DNA of 64,000 nucleotides from Desulfosporosinus sp. (GCA_003513495.1 DOPM01000040.1:154667-218666); one strand, 5' to 3'; positions 8,763 through 18,051 are shown, numbered from the stretch's first letter. Program-made: numbers and translations. Notes: generated by a model not told the origin, from the sequence alone.

Positions 8763-9941
8763 ATGAGAGACGTTGTTATCGTAAGTGCAGTTCGAACCCC
8801 TGTCGGTTCTTTTTGTGGCACCTTAGGGCAAATACCTGCCGCAGATCTTGGTGCCTTGGCAGTGAAAGAAGCGATTAAGCGTGCGGGGATTACCCCTGAG
8901 CAAGTCGATGAGGTGATTTTAGGGAACGTCTTACAGGCGGGCCTTGGACAAAACCCCGCTCGTCAAGCGTCCATTAAGGCCGGTATTCCTCAGGAGGTAC
9001 CATCCTGGACACTGAATAAAGTATGTGGATCCGGACTCAAAACAATCGTTTGTGCAGCTCAGACCATTATGGTTGGAGATGCCGATATTGTGGTTGCAGG
9101 TGGTATGGAGAATATGTCCCTAGCGCCTTATGTCCTTGCCAAAGCGCGTACCGGTTATAGAATGGGCAATGACGCTATCATTGATTCTATGATTAATGAT
9201 GGCTTAACAGATGCCTTTGACAAGATTCACATGGGAATTACAGCAGAAAACATCGCGGAGCAGTTTAACATTTCCCGTGAGGAACAAGATCAGTATGCAG
9301 TATCTAGCCAAAATCGTTGTGAAGCAGCTACTAAAGCAGGAAAGTTCGCCGAGGAAATAGTACCTGTTTCCATTCCCCAACGTAAAGGAGATCCTGTGGT
9401 TGTTTCTCAAGATGAATTTCCGCGTTTTGGAGCTACCTATGAAGCCATTGCAAAATTACGCCCAGCTTTTAAAAAGGATGGAACGGTGACAGCCGCAAAT
9501 GCTTCGGGGATTAATGACGGAGCCGCAGCACTGGTCATTATGGCCAAAGAGAAAGCGGAGGAGTTGGGCTTAACACCCTTGGCAACCATTAAATCCTGGG
9601 CTTCAGCAGGTGTTGATCCAAAGATCATGGGGACTGGTCCTATCCCTGCCAGCCGTAAAGCCTTAGAAAAGGCTGGACTGAAAATAGAAGATATTGACCT
9701 CGTAGAAGCGAACGAAGCCTTTGCCTCGCAAACTATAAGTGTCGCTAAAGGGTTGAATCTCGATATGGCGAAGACGAATGTCAACGGTGGAGCCATTGCT
9801 TTGGGTCACCCGGTTGGGGCATCCGGAACACGTATTCTCGTCTCATTGCTGCATGAAATGAAACGCAGCAATGCACATCTTGGATTAGCTACTCTCTGTA
9901 TAGGTGGCGGCCAAGGGATTGCCTTAATTGTAGAACGATAG
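8763..9941 (+). CDS. thlA: Acetyl-CoA acetyltransferase (thiolase)
   Basis: Cleaves acetoacetyl-CoA to two acetyl-CoA or condenses them. The 392-residue protein has the acyl-carrying cysteine in NKVCGSGLKT (about residue 88), the histidine in GGAIALGHPVGASG and the second cysteine in CIGGGQG. ATG start after AAGGAGAGG. It completes the C4 pathway with hbd, crt and the dehydrogenase upstream. Confidence 0.96.
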   Translation: MRDVVIVSAVRTPVGSFCGTLGQIPAADLGALAVKEAIKRAGITPEQVDEVILGNVLQAGLGQNPARQASIKAGIPQEVPSWTLNKVCGSGLKTIVCAAQTIMVGDADIVVAGGMENMSLAPYVLAKARTGYRMGNDAIIDSMINDGLTDAFDKIHMGITAENIAEQFNISREEQDQYAVSSQNRCEAATKAGKFAEEIVPVSIPQRKGDPVVVSQDEFPRFGATYEAIAKLRPAFKKDGTVTAANASGINDGAAALVIMAKEKAEELGLTPLATIKSWASAGVDPKIMGTGPIPASRKALEKAGLKIEDIDLVEANEAFASQTISVAKGLNLDMAKTNVNGGAIALGHPVGASGTRILVSLLHEMKRSNAHLGLATLCIGGGQGIALIVER

Positions 9942-10228
9942 AGTTTAATTGTTTTAGCTAATGCTGAACATTGAAACTACAATAAAGAAAGCTTTTTGCG
10001 GATGGTTCCTCCCGAGCGGCCCAATCTAAAAAGAGTAGGGAACGGCGAAGGAGGACTATCCCACAGAAAGTAGTGTTTAAGCACGCATTTTCAAAATAAT
10101 GGGGAGTTTTATTTGACTTGTGATTTCTTGGCCTCATTCTGAGTTTTTGCAACTTCTTGCATGTTAAATATTTCACATTTTGTGTAATTCTATTGCAATA
10201 ATTTATTGAGCATAAGGGGGATGTAACA
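9942..10228. other. Intergenic region before the second CoA-transferase
   Basis: No gene is supported here. The 3' part is AT-rich and probably contains the promoter of the CoA-transferase, but I could not fix convincing -35 and -10 boxes and saw no -24/-12 match with correct spacing. Confidence 0.5.
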
Positions 10229-11557
10229 ATGTATATGGAAGAGTATCGCAATAAGTGCGTCACAGCTGACGAGGCAGTTAAAGTAATTAACAGTGGAGAC
10301 TGGGTAGAGTTTGCTTGGGCTGCAACTGTGCCTGGATTAATAGATGAAGCTTTAGCTCGTCGCAAAGATGAGCTGTTTGATATAAATTTGCGAGGAGGCG
10401 TTATCATTACGCCGATGGCTTGTTTAGAATGTGATCCGGAAGGAGCTCATTTTACCTGGAATAGCTGGCACCTTGGAGGACGCGAACGTAAAATGGTTCA
10501 AAAAGGTCAAGCCTACTACATCCCTCTCAAATATTCGGAATTACCAAGGTATTTGCGTGAAGATTTACAAACTGATGTTGTAGCTATTCAAGTTGCTCCT
10601 ATGGATGAACATGGATACTTCAATTTTGGAGTTACCATCTCTCATTACGCTGCAGCGATTGAAAAGGCCCGCGCTGTAATAGTTGAGGTAAACGAAGATA
10701 TGCCTAATGTTCATGGTGGATATGATCATGCTGTGCATATTTCTAAGGTTGATTATATTGTCGAGGCTGGGCATCGAGGACTTCCTATCTTACCTTCAGC
10801 CTCTGCGTCTGAACTTGACCGACAAATTGCAGAGTATGTATTGCCAGAAATTAATGACGGAGCATGTATTCAATTGGGTATAGGTGGAATGCCAAATGCC
10901 CTTGGGAAAATGATTGCCGAATCGGATTTAAAAGACCTGGGAATCCACACCGAAATGCTAGTTGACGGTTTTGTTGATATGGTTGAAGCTGGTAAGGTTA
11001 CTGGAATGCGTAAGCAACTAGATAAGGGCAGGATGGTCTATGCCTTTGCGGCCGGAACCCAAAAACTCTATGATTTTATTCGGAATAACCCCTCCGTGGC
11101 AGGGTATCCCGTCGATTACACCAATCATCCCTTTATTGCTTCTCAGAATGACCAACTTATATCTATTAACAGTGCCTTAGAAATCGATTTAACTGGCCAA
11201 GTTTGTTCAGAATCTGCAGGATCAAGTATGATAAGCGGTGCGGGGGGACAGTTAGACTTTGTAGAAGCTGCCTATAATTCAAAAGGGGGAAAAAGCTTTA
11301 TCTGCTTACCTTCCACCTATAAGGATAAGAACGGGCAGATGCATTCCCGTATTAAAGGACTTATGACACTAGGGTCGGCGATAACGGATACTCGTCCAAC
11401 AGTTCAGTTTGTTGTTACTGAGTATGGGAAAGTCAATCTAAAGGGATTAGCCACTTGGCAGCGTGCGGAAGCATTGATTTCAATCGCTCATCCTGACTTC
11501 CGGGAGAGCCTGATTGCTGAAGCACAGAAACTCAAAATTTGGCGGAAGAGAGCATAG
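10229..11557 (+). CDS. Butyryl-CoA:acetate-type CoA-transferase
   Basis: A 442-residue paralogue of the enzyme at 795-2093. GIHTEM puts the catalytic glutamate near residue 242 and SGAGGQLDF is the conserved CoA loop. The ATG follows an AAGGGGG ribosome site. It would swap CoA between butyryl-CoA (or a related acyl-CoA) and acetate, finishing butyrate production or starting butyrate oxidation. The substrate is inferred from its position behind the C4 operon; close family members also use 4-hydroxybutyrate. Confidence 0.9.
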   Translation: MYMEEYRNKCVTADEAVKVINSGDWVEFAWAATVPGLIDEALARRKDELFDINLRGGVIITPMACLECDPEGAHFTWNSWHLGGRERKMVQKGQAYYIPLKYSELPRYLREDLQTDVVAIQVAPMDEHGYFNFGVTISHYAAAIEKARAVIVEVNEDMPNVHGGYDHAVHISKVDYIVEAGHRGLPILPSASASELDRQIAEYVLPEINDGACIQLGIGGMPNALGKMIAESDLKDLGIHTEMLVDGFVDMVEAGKVTGMRKQLDKGRMVYAFAAGTQKLYDFIRNNPSVAGYPVDYTNHPFIASQNDQLISINSALEIDLTGQVCSESAGSSMISGAGGQLDFVEAAYNSKGGKSFICLPSTYKDKNGQMHSRIKGLMTLGSAITDTRPTVQFVVTEYGKVNLKGLATWQRAEALISIAHPDFRESLIAEAQKLKIWRKRA

Positions 11558-11608
11558 ATCTAGGTGATATCCAAGAATGATCATATAATTATTTGTTGCT
11601 TTAACCTA

Positions 11609-11636
11609 AAGGGGGGGCTAATATGCCCCTTCTTTT
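11609..11636 (+). terminator. Intrinsic terminator after CoA-transferase
   Basis: A G/C-rich hairpin (AAGGGG... with GCCCCTT) is followed by TCTTTTCT, 50 bp past the stop codon of the CoA-transferase gene. Confidence 0.65.
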
Positions 11637-11832
11637 CTATACCAAGCAGTAAATTTCATTCGTTACATACATTCCGTACATAATTGTAACTAGGCAGCAG
11701 CCTGTATTTTTTACTTTATAGACAATCGTTAATTTTATCGTTAGAATTGAAAAGGATGTAAATAATATAAGTGAACTGGACAATGAATAACAAACCTTAA
11801 ATGGACAGTTCAAGAAATAGAGGATTATCACA

Positions 11833-12540
11833 ATGGGCAAAAAAAAGGATTTGAGAGTACCTCCGCGTAAACCGGTTTGGAATATTTGGCAAGGGTTGCT
11901 TATAGTGGCTGTTGTGACGTTGATTGAATATCCACTCGGATGGCTAGAGAGTCCTAAGGATTTAGATTCTTCCCATGGGATTCTAAGCTTTATAGGGGTT
12001 GGCTTGGGGGATGTACTACTATACTTTATAGTTATATGGATCTTTCTAAAATTGATCCGACGACCGTTTGCTGACTTAGGGTTTGTTAAGCCTCTTCAAC
12101 GATACCTAGTCTTAGGTTTTATTGTAGGAACTCTCTTATTTGTAAGTATTGGCCTATTAGGAAACCTATTAACAAAATTATTAGGAACTCCCGCTCCCCA
12201 GAGTTTTGCCGTGGCGGTAAAAGGGACAAACTCTACTTGGGAATTTATCTTGCTCACTGTCCTGGGAGGAGTAATAGCCCCGATTAAGGAAGAAATGTTT
12301 TTTCGTGGGTTAATATATCCACCGCTGAGGCAAGCCTTTGGGAGAGGTAAAGGGATACTTTTAACAGGGCTTTTCTTTGCAACCTTGCATTTAGAAGTTA
12401 TAAGGTTTTTACCCTTACTTATTGGAGGAGTTGTTCTGACATGGTTATATGAACGTTCTTCAAGTATTTGGCCTGCGGTAGTAGCCCATGGGACTTGGAA
12501 CACATTGATGGCTGTAGCTTTATGGATTCAGCGCTATTAG
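11833..12540 (+). CDS. CPBP-family intramembrane metalloprotease
   Basis: A 235-residue membrane protein with about six hydrophobic segments. It carries the CPBP (CAAX protease/bacteriocin-processing, formerly Abi) motifs: KEEMFFRG with the paired glutamates, FATLHLE with a conserved histidine, and HGTWN near the C-terminus. Members act as intramembrane glutamic endopeptidases in protein processing or bacteriocin immunity. It ends 20 bp before rlmD on the same strand and may be co-transcribed with it, but no functional link is evident. Confidence 0.88.
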   Translation: MGKKKDLRVPPRKPVWNIWQGLLIVAVVTLIEYPLGWLESPKDLDSSHGILSFIGVGLGDVLLYFIVIWIFLKLIRRPFADLGFVKPLQRYLVLGFIVGTLLFVSIGLLGNLLTKLLGTPAPQSFAVAVKGTNSTWEFILLTVLGGVIAPIKEEMFFRGLIYPPLRQAFGRGKGILLTGLFFATLHLEVIRFLPLLIGGVVLTWLYERSSSIWPAVVAHGTWNTLMAVALWIQRY

Positions 12541-12560
12541 ACTAACTTTAAGGAGATATT

Positions 12561-13874
12561 ATGAGTCAACAAGATAAATCAAATCAGGCTACTATGCCTA
12601 GAAAAACAACCGTCGAATGTCTTCGACTTATTTCAGACGGTTCAGGAATTGGGCACATAGACGGAATTGCAACCTTCGTGCCCGGACTTCTGCCCGGAGA
12701 AACCGCGGAAGTGGTTGTTACGAAAGCTAAGAAAAAATGGCAACAAGCACGTCTTCTAAAGATTAACAAGCGTTCACCAGAACGCATCGATGCACCCTGT
12801 TCAGTTTTTGAAGGGTGCGGCGGATGTCAACTTCAGCATATGTCGTATAAGGAGACTTTAGTATGGAAGCGACGCTGGGTTGAGGATGCGTTGACTAGAA
12901 TTGGTAAGTTAAGTGTGGAAGTAAAACCTATGATCGGTATGGAGCATCCATGGCGTTATAGAAATAAGGCACGTCTGCACCGCGTTCCTTCAGGAGAATT
13001 GGGATATTTTAAGGAGAGGTCGAAGGCTCTGGTAAACTTTGCTGATTGCCTGCTTTTAAGTGAACGTATGAACCGCTGGATCCGGCGGACTGAAGAGTTG
13101 TTAGCTAAGGATGCTGGTTATTCAGAAATACATACGCTTATCTTTCGTGAAAATACCAACCATGAAGGCCTCTTACTTTTAGAGGGACCGCCGAGTAAAG
13201 TCCTTTCCGTCGCAGAAAACCCCGATTTTTTTGAGGCTCTTGCTAAAGAAGGAATCCGTTCTGTTTGGGGGGCCAATGCAGAAGGGGAATTACAATTGAT
13301 TTGGGGAGAAGAGGAGTTCGGCCAAACGATTCTAGATTTGAGGTTTGATGTTTCTCCTTTATCCTTTCTACAAGTCAATTCCTTACAGACAGATATCCTC
13401 TATAAGCTTGTTTTGGATGGGGCAGCCCTGACCGGAGAAGAAATAGTTTGGGATTTATATTCGGGAATAGGAACACTGGCCTTAGCTCTAGCAACTAAGG
13501 CTAAGAAGGTGACGGGAATCGAGGAAAACCCCTATGCTGTGGAAAATGCCATTCAAAACGCCGTCAAGAATAATGCAGTCGGGCACGTGGAATTTCTGAA
13601 GGGTAAAGTTGAACAGCGGATGATGAAGATAGAGGAAAAACCCAATGTAGTGGTCTTAGATCCTCCACGTGCTGGTTTACACGGGGATGTTTTAGAACGA
13701 TTACTGGAACTGAAGCCCGAGCGCATCATCTATGTGTCTTGTGACCCAGGGACTTTGGCACGGGATCTTGGCGGGTTCACGGTTGGGGGATATACGGTAA
13801 TGAGTGTCCAGCCCGTAGATATGTTTCCGTGGACGCAACACGTTGAGACAGTCGTGTTGATAGGGCTCAAGTAG
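12561..13874 (+). CDS. rlmD: 23S rRNA (uracil-5-)-methyltransferase, RlmD/RumA family
   Basis: SAM-dependent methylation of a uridine in 23S rRNA (U1939 in E. coli; the Firmicutes homologue RlmCD modifies two sites). The 437-residue protein has an N-terminal TRAM RNA-binding domain, an iron-sulfur cluster set in CSVFEGCGGCQLQH plus a later FADC, the SAM fold starting at WDLYSGIGTLAL, and the catalytic cysteine in VSCDPGTLARDL. ATG start after AAGGAG. Length is normal. It is the last core gene before the repeat-bounded region. Confidence 0.94.
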   Translation: MSQQDKSNQATMPRKTTVECLRLISDGSGIGHIDGIATFVPGLLPGETAEVVVTKAKKKWQQARLLKINKRSPERIDAPCSVFEGCGGCQLQHMSYKETLVWKRRWVEDALTRIGKLSVEVKPMIGMEHPWRYRNKARLHRVPSGELGYFKERSKALVNFADCLLLSERMNRWIRRTEELLAKDAGYSEIHTLIFRENTNHEGLLLLEGPPSKVLSVAENPDFFEALAKEGIRSVWGANAEGELQLIWGEEEFGQTILDLRFDVSPLSFLQVNSLQTDILYKLVLDGAALTGEEIVWDLYSGIGTLALALATKAKKVTGIEENPYAVENAIQNAVKNNAVGHVEFLKGKVEQRMMKIEEKPNVVVLDPPRAGLHGDVLERLLELKPERIIYVSCDPGTLARDLGGFTVGGYTVMSVQPVDMFPWTQHVETVVLIGLK

Positions 13875-13953
13875 CTAGGTATCAGCGGCTTCCAGGGTTT
13901 TGTAAATAATTTACAGTATATTTTATGTTTCCGTGCACTTATAAAATCAACAT
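13873..13953 (+). repeat. Direct repeat DR1 (left copy)
   Basis: An 81-bp sequence starting at the stop codon of rlmD that recurs without gaps at 25098-25178 (about 80% identical by eye; the part TTTTATGTTTCCGTGCAC is exact). Same orientation. The pair encloses the TIR gene and both thiamine-riboswitch operons, so it may be a recombination or attachment site. Confidence 0.75.
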
Positions 13954-14304
13954 ATTTTGCACCCCCGGGGGTGCACTTTTACGCGAATATAGGGGGTACA
14001 GGGCAGGGGTATAAGGAGTATTTTGCGTAAAAGTATATGAAATTAAAGAAAACGCCCCCCCCTGGGCGGGTCAAGAGGTGGGTTGATGGGTCAGATCGGT
14101 TAATGGTCTGGCCTTATTTGGTTTTTTCTGTAGAAGAATAAATTGATTGGCAGGGTTAGAAGGATTTATCTGGGAAGATGTTGAATTTCTAGGAAGAATT
14201 ATTCGTGGTTTTAGCAGTTATTATTAATCATGCAAATGTAATTATAGAGTGGTTTAAGATTTGATAGCGCTTAATGTACTACTGTGAAGTTGAGATAATT
14301 ATTA
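13954..14304. other. Intergenic region with strong palindromes
   Basis: No gene is seen. It contains a perfect 16-bp palindrome GCACCCCCGGGGGTGC at 13959-13974, an inverted pair TTTTACGC/GCGTAAAA enclosing ~45 bp (about 13977-14036), and a C/G-rich hairpin near 14052-14068. These may be protein sites or end structures of a mobile segment starting at the adjacent direct repeat. Confidence 0.5.
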
Positions 14305-15240
14305 ATGTTAACAACCAGTTCGCAGATAGGGAGTACCGATGTGTGTATACACCCTATAGAATTGGAGAAAGATCTGCGACACGTGTCGGTAATACATCGT
14401 TATGAGCAATGCATATGCATGTTGAAAATTAAGAGAGGAGTATTAGGTCACGTGGATAATAAAGAAAGAATTGAATTGTTGATTAAGGAAGGTATGTCTT
14501 TTAACTACTCTAATTTTAGCTATATGAGTGTTAACGGGTACCCCTCAGCCCTTAAAAGCGAATACATTTCATGGAAGGTAAGAGTTGAAAATATTATTAG
14601 TTCGGTGTTTGGGAAAAATAGTTCTATTCACGAAATGTACAAGAAACACGAAGCAGTTCATGTTATTGGTAATGGTCAGGATAAATTCTTACAAGCTCAT
14701 GAATCAATTATCGGTTCTTTAAAGGCTTCAATAGAAATTCTTGCGTTTCAACAAGAAGAAACTGGCGAAGAACCTTATCTTGAACCTAATAGCAAGGTCT
14801 TTATTGTTCATGGTCACGACGAGTTATTAAAAACTCAACTTGAGATTTTCGTAAAAGAAATCGGATTAGAACCGATTGTATTACATAGACAGGCGGATGA
14901 AGGGTTAACAGTAATTGAAAAGTTTGAGAAACATAGTGATGTTGGATATGCCTTTATTTTATTGACTCCTGACGATGTATCATATAGTAAATCAGAAGAG
15001 AATAAAGCTGATGATCAAAGAAATATAGAATATAGAGCCAGACCCAACGTTATATTTGAATTTGGATATTTTATAGGTAATCTTGGGAGAAATAGGGTTT
15101 GCTGTATATATAAAGAGGGAGTTTCACTTCCTACAGACGTTTCCGGAATAATATATAAGAAAATTGTCAGTAAAGTAGAGGAAGAAGCTTTTTCAATTAT
15201 TAAGGACTTGAAAGCTTCTGGGTATAAGATAAACATCTGA
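14305..15240 (+). CDS. TIR-like nucleotide-binding protein (CAP12/PCTIR-type domain)
   Basis: A 311-residue protein. Residues about 165-310 match the TIR-like family: KVFIVHGHDELLK at the start, LHRQADEGLTVIEKFE, and NVIFEFGYFIGNLGRNRV near the end. The conserved glutamate in FEFGYF corresponds to the catalytic region of NAD-cleaving TIR proteins. The N-terminal ~150 residues have no recognised domain. An in-frame GTG at 14452 behind GAGGAG may be the true start (262 residues). In several anti-phage systems this domain is the NADase effector; here no cyclase or partner gene is adjacent, so a defence role is inferred only. It lies just inside DR1 and is AT-richer than its neighbours, which suggests transfer. 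Confidence 0.75.
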   Translation: MLTTSSQIGSTDVCIHPIELEKDLRHVSVIHRYEQCICMLKIKRGVLGHVDNKERIELLIKEGMSFNYSNFSYMSVNGYPSALKSEYISWKVRVENIISSVFGKNSSIHEMYKKHEAVHVIGNGQDKFLQAHESIIGSLKASIEILAFQQEETGEEPYLEPNSKVFIVHGHDELLKTQLEIFVKEIGLEPIVLHRQADEGLTVIEKFEKHSDVGYAFILLTPDDVSYSKSEENKADDQRNIEYRARPNVIFEFGYFIGNLGRNRVCCIYKEGVSLPTDVSGIIYKKIVSKVEEEAFSIIKDLKASGYKINI

Positions 15241-15470
15241 AAGCGCGCTGCACATAACAGTGAATTGCCAAAACTTAGAATATGCAGGTAGTATGGCACT
15301 TCGGCAACATCATGTGACGTTAGTGCGCTAAGCAAAGCTTGGTACTTCTTGCAAGGCGAAAGTCCTTGCTGGGTAAGGTCTAGCCAACCACCCACGTAGA
15401 GATGGTAGTATTGATGTCAAGAGTGGACAAGTAACCGATTCGGATTAGGGTAGATGTTTAATTTTTCTAT
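15241..15470 (+). other. Non-coding segment with tRNA/intron-like paired elements
   Basis: No open frame is supported. Short complementary pieces (GCAAGGCGAAAGTCCTTGC, and TTGCC...GGCA) give it the look of a structured RNA, possibly a remnant of a group II intron 5' region that followed the TIR gene. I cannot identify the family. Confidence 0.25.
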
Positions 15471-15472
15471 GC

Positions 15473-15501
15473 TTGACACTAGAGGCAACTAACGATACTA
15501 T
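15473..15501 (+). promoter_or_regulatory. Sigma-A promoter of the thiM operon
   Basis: TTGACA, a 17-bp spacer and TACTAT end about 17 bp before the TPP aptamer, the correct place to start the riboswitch leader. Confidence 0.8.
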
Positions 15502-15517
15502 ATAAAAAATAGAATAA

Positions 15518-15599
15518 ATTGTGGGGGGACTCTTGCGAGTTGAGAAGGTAGAACCTGACCCTTTGAACCTGTCAGTTAACACTGTAGTAGGGAAGCAAT
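15518..15599 (+). ncRNA. TPP riboswitch (thi box) 1
   Basis: The leader contains the aptamer landmarks GTTGAGA, ACCCTTTGAACCTG and GTAGTAGGGAA, with terminal pairing ATTG/CAAT. It precedes thiM-thiE-thiD. With the hairpin and T-run that follow, it should stop transcription when thiamine pyrophosphate is plentiful. Confidence 0.93.
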
Positions 15600-15617
15600 C
15601 CATTATTCAATAATGAA

Positions 15618-15652
15618 AAAGTGCTCACCTTATCAAAGGAGAGTACTTTTTT
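15618..15652 (+). terminator. Riboswitch-controlled terminator (thiM operon)
   Basis: AAAGTGCTC pairs with GAGTACTTT (nine pairs, one G-T) and is followed by six Ts. It is 19 nt past the aptamer and acts as its expression platform. Confidence 0.85.
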
Positions 15653-15725
15653 GTTATAAAAAACTCCTATATTATCTTATTATCTTGAATTGAATCAGGA
15701 TAATACCAAGAAAGGAAAACATTAA

Positions 15726-16562
15726 ATGATCAATAAGGAAGACATTCAAAACCAAATAGTCCAGGCAGTTGGAACTGTTAGACGGACAAACCCTATGGCA
15801 GGATCGATCACGAACACTGTAACAATCAATTTTGTGGCTAATGCACAGCTTGCCGTCGGGGGATCGGCTGCTATGGTTTATCTGCCCGATGAGGGCGAAT
15901 TTTTGGCCAAGGTTGGCGGGGCCACCTACATAAACGTCGGTACGCTTCTCCCGATTTATGAGGAGACGTTACCTTCCACAGCAAAAGTTTTGCACGATAC
16001 TGGGAAGCCTTGGGTTCTAGATCCAGTTGCGGTAGGTATTGGCAAGCTTAGAACTCATCTGTTACGGCAGTTTAGAGAGTATAAACCCAGTGTGATTCGA
16101 GGGAATGCTTCGGAAATTATCGCATTGGCTGGTTTGTGGGGGTTAGACGGTGGTACGGGTGAATCTAATGTCCGCGGCGTTGATTCTACGGATTCGGTAA
16201 GTGCCGCAAAGGCTGCGGCAGTCGCGCTCGCCAAGTGGACAGGTGGTGTTGTTGCGGTATCGGGCAAAACGGATTTAATAACTGACGGTTTTGTCATTGT
16301 CCTCTCTCATGGAGGATCACACTTTATGGAGAAAATTACCGGGGCAGGCTGTTCATTGGGTGGAGTCGTTGCGGTTTATGCAACGGCGACTTCACCGTTT
16401 ATTGCGGCGATTACTGCTACTGCGGTTTACAACTTAGCTGGAAAACGCGCCGAAAGTAAGGTGGACGGTCCCGGAAGTTTTCAGGTTCAGTTCCTTGATG
16501 AATTATATAATGCGACCGCAGCGGATATTGCTAACAATCCATTTGAAATTGAGGAGGTCTAA
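15726..16562 (+). CDS. thiM: Hydroxyethylthiazole kinase
   Basis: Phosphorylates 4-methyl-5-(2-hydroxyethyl)thiazole for thiamine salvage. The 278-residue ribokinase-like protein has RGNASEI near the substrate site and ITGAGCSLGGVVA, the anion-hole loop with the cysteine typical of ThiM. ATG start after AAGAAAGG. It is the first gene behind TPP riboswitch 1 and is followed after 8 bp by thiE, the enzyme that uses its product. Confidence 0.95.
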   Translation: MINKEDIQNQIVQAVGTVRRTNPMAGSITNTVTINFVANAQLAVGGSAAMVYLPDEGEFLAKVGGATYINVGTLLPIYEETLPSTAKVLHDTGKPWVLDPVAVGIGKLRTHLLRQFREYKPSVIRGNASEIIALAGLWGLDGGTGESNVRGVDSTDSVSAAKAAAVALAKWTGGVVAVSGKTDLITDGFVIVLSHGGSHFMEKITGAGCSLGGVVAVYATATSPFIAAITATAVYNLAGKRAESKVDGPGSFQVQFLDELYNATAADIANNPFEIEEV

Positions 16563-16570
16563 AGGAAAAA

Positions 16571-17275
16571 ATGAGCGCCAAGGAAAAACTGGATATTTCA
16601 GCATACTTTGTTGTGGGTCCTGAGAATACGAAAGGCAGACCCGTTGCGGCAATTATTAAAGATGTAGTTGAGGCTGGATTTACATGTCTGCAAATCCGTT
16701 CAAAGGTTGCCTCTGCCCGCGAATTGATTGAGTTGACCCGTCAGGCCGCCGAGGTAATCGCTCAGGCTGGCAAGTCTGATGAAGTTACGTTACTTATAGA
16801 CGACCGTCTTGACGTTATCTTAGCTGCTAGAAAACAAGGGATAAAGGTTGATGGAATACACGTAGGACAAGCGGATATCCCAGTGGAAGTTTGTAGGGAA
16901 TATCTAGGCGAAGATTCAATCGTTGGTTTATCAGCCCGAACGGATGAATTATTTGAGTATATCAAAACAGTAGATGTCTCTCAGATTGACTATTTTGGCG
17001 CGGGACCGCTACATGAAACAATGACAAAGCCGGACTGTGGGCTCGATCGGGATGGAAAAGTAATCACCAGAAGTTTTGCCGATATTGCTGAGCTTGCTAA
17101 AATTAGCTCAATTCCGGTCGTAGTCGGTGGCGGCGTTAAGCTTGTCGATATACCTCCGCTCGCACGAACCGGAGTCGATGGTTTCTTCGTCGTGACCGCT
17201 GTGTCTGAGGCTGATGACCCAAAGTCGGCAGCTGCAGATCTGATTAAAACCTGGAAAACATATAAGTCCAATTAA
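16571..17275 (+). CDS. thiE: Thiamine-phosphate synthase
   Basis: Joins HMP-pyrophosphate with hydroxyethylthiazole phosphate to give thiamine phosphate. The 234-residue TIM-barrel has the expected order: QIRSK near strand two, LLIDDRLDV, HVGQADIP, IVGLSART and YFGAGPLHETMTKPD at the pyrophosphate site, then PVVVGGGV. It is slightly longer than many ThiE proteins. The GAGGAGG ribosome site overlaps the end of thiM, so the two are translated together. Confidence 0.94.
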   Translation: MSAKEKLDISAYFVVGPENTKGRPVAAIIKDVVEAGFTCLQIRSKVASARELIELTRQAAEVIAQAGKSDEVTLLIDDRLDVILAARKQGIKVDGIHVGQADIPVEVCREYLGEDSIVGLSARTDELFEYIKTVDVSQIDYFGAGPLHETMTKPDCGLDRDGKVITRSFADIAELAKISSIPVVVGGGVKLVDIPPLARTGVDGFFVVTAVSEADDPKSAAADLIKTWKTYKSN

Positions 17276-17344
17276 AACGTCATAGAATGTGATTGTAAAG
17301 GTTACAGTGAAATTTGGAGAAATAACCGAAAAATAGGTGAAGCA

Positions 17345-18006
17345 ATGATTAAGGGAGTAATCTTTGACTTGGATGGGACGATACTGGATTCTATGTCCAT
17401 CTGGGAAAAAGCCGGGGAAACGTTTTTTATACAATATGGGAATAGAGGGAGAACCCGGTCTTAGCAAGACCATGTATTGCATGAGTATAGCGAAAGGGGC
17501 GGAATTCTTGAATGATAGATACCGCTTGGATATGGATATGAATGCAATCATAGCAGGCATCAATCATACCATTGCAGATTTTTATTATTATCAGGTCCAA
17601 TTAAAAGAAGGTGTGGAACCTTTCTTAAAGGGTATGCAACAGGCCGGCATTAAAATGGTGGCAGTAACATCCTGTGACAGGCAGGTTTTTGAAAAAGCAC
17701 TGGCAAGACTTCAGGTCATGAATTATTTTGACAGGATATATACATGTACGGAAATAGGTGCTAGTAAAGAAAAGCCGGATATTTATAGTTACTGCAGCTG
17801 AAAATATTGGAACACATCCAAAGGAAACATGGGTTTTTGAAGATGCACTGTACGCCATTCAGACAGCAAAAAATGCTGGCTTTAGGACAGTCGGTGTATT
17901 TGATGCATCCAGCGTAGAAAACTTTAGATGGATCAAGAGAACAAGTGACATTTATTTGGAAAAGTTAAACAATATTAATGTTTTTTTAGAGAAAGCATTC
18001 TTGTAA
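17345..18006 (+). pseudogene. HAD-family phosphatase, broken by two frameshifts
   Basis: Three consecutive frames together spell one HAD hydrolase of about 220 residues. The first piece has the nucleophile motif GVIFDLDGTILDS, the middle piece (from about 17430) has the cap domain and VAVTSCDR (motif II), and the last (from about 17780) has WVFEDALYAIQTAKNAG (motif IV). Shifts lie near 17420-17435, beside runs of A and T, and near 17780. Lying between thiE and thiD under a TPP riboswitch, it may have been a thiamine-phosphate phosphatase; that is inferred. Neighbouring genes are intact, so sequencing error at two sites is possible. Confidence 0.85.
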
Positions 18007-18020
18007 AAAGACGTTATCAG

Positions 18021-18051
18021 CGGCAGATTGGGGGCACCACCTTTTGCCGCT
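18021..18051 (+). terminator. Hairpin between HAD pseudogene and thiD
   Basis: AGCGGCA pairs with TGCCGCT across a 17-nt loop; no clear T-run follows. It could partly separate thiD expression from upstream genes. Confidence 0.35.

Noticed and set aside
10100..10160. Possible sigma-54 promoter (TGGCC...TTGCA) before the second CoA-transferase
   Set aside because: Spacing between the GG and GC elements is several bases too long.
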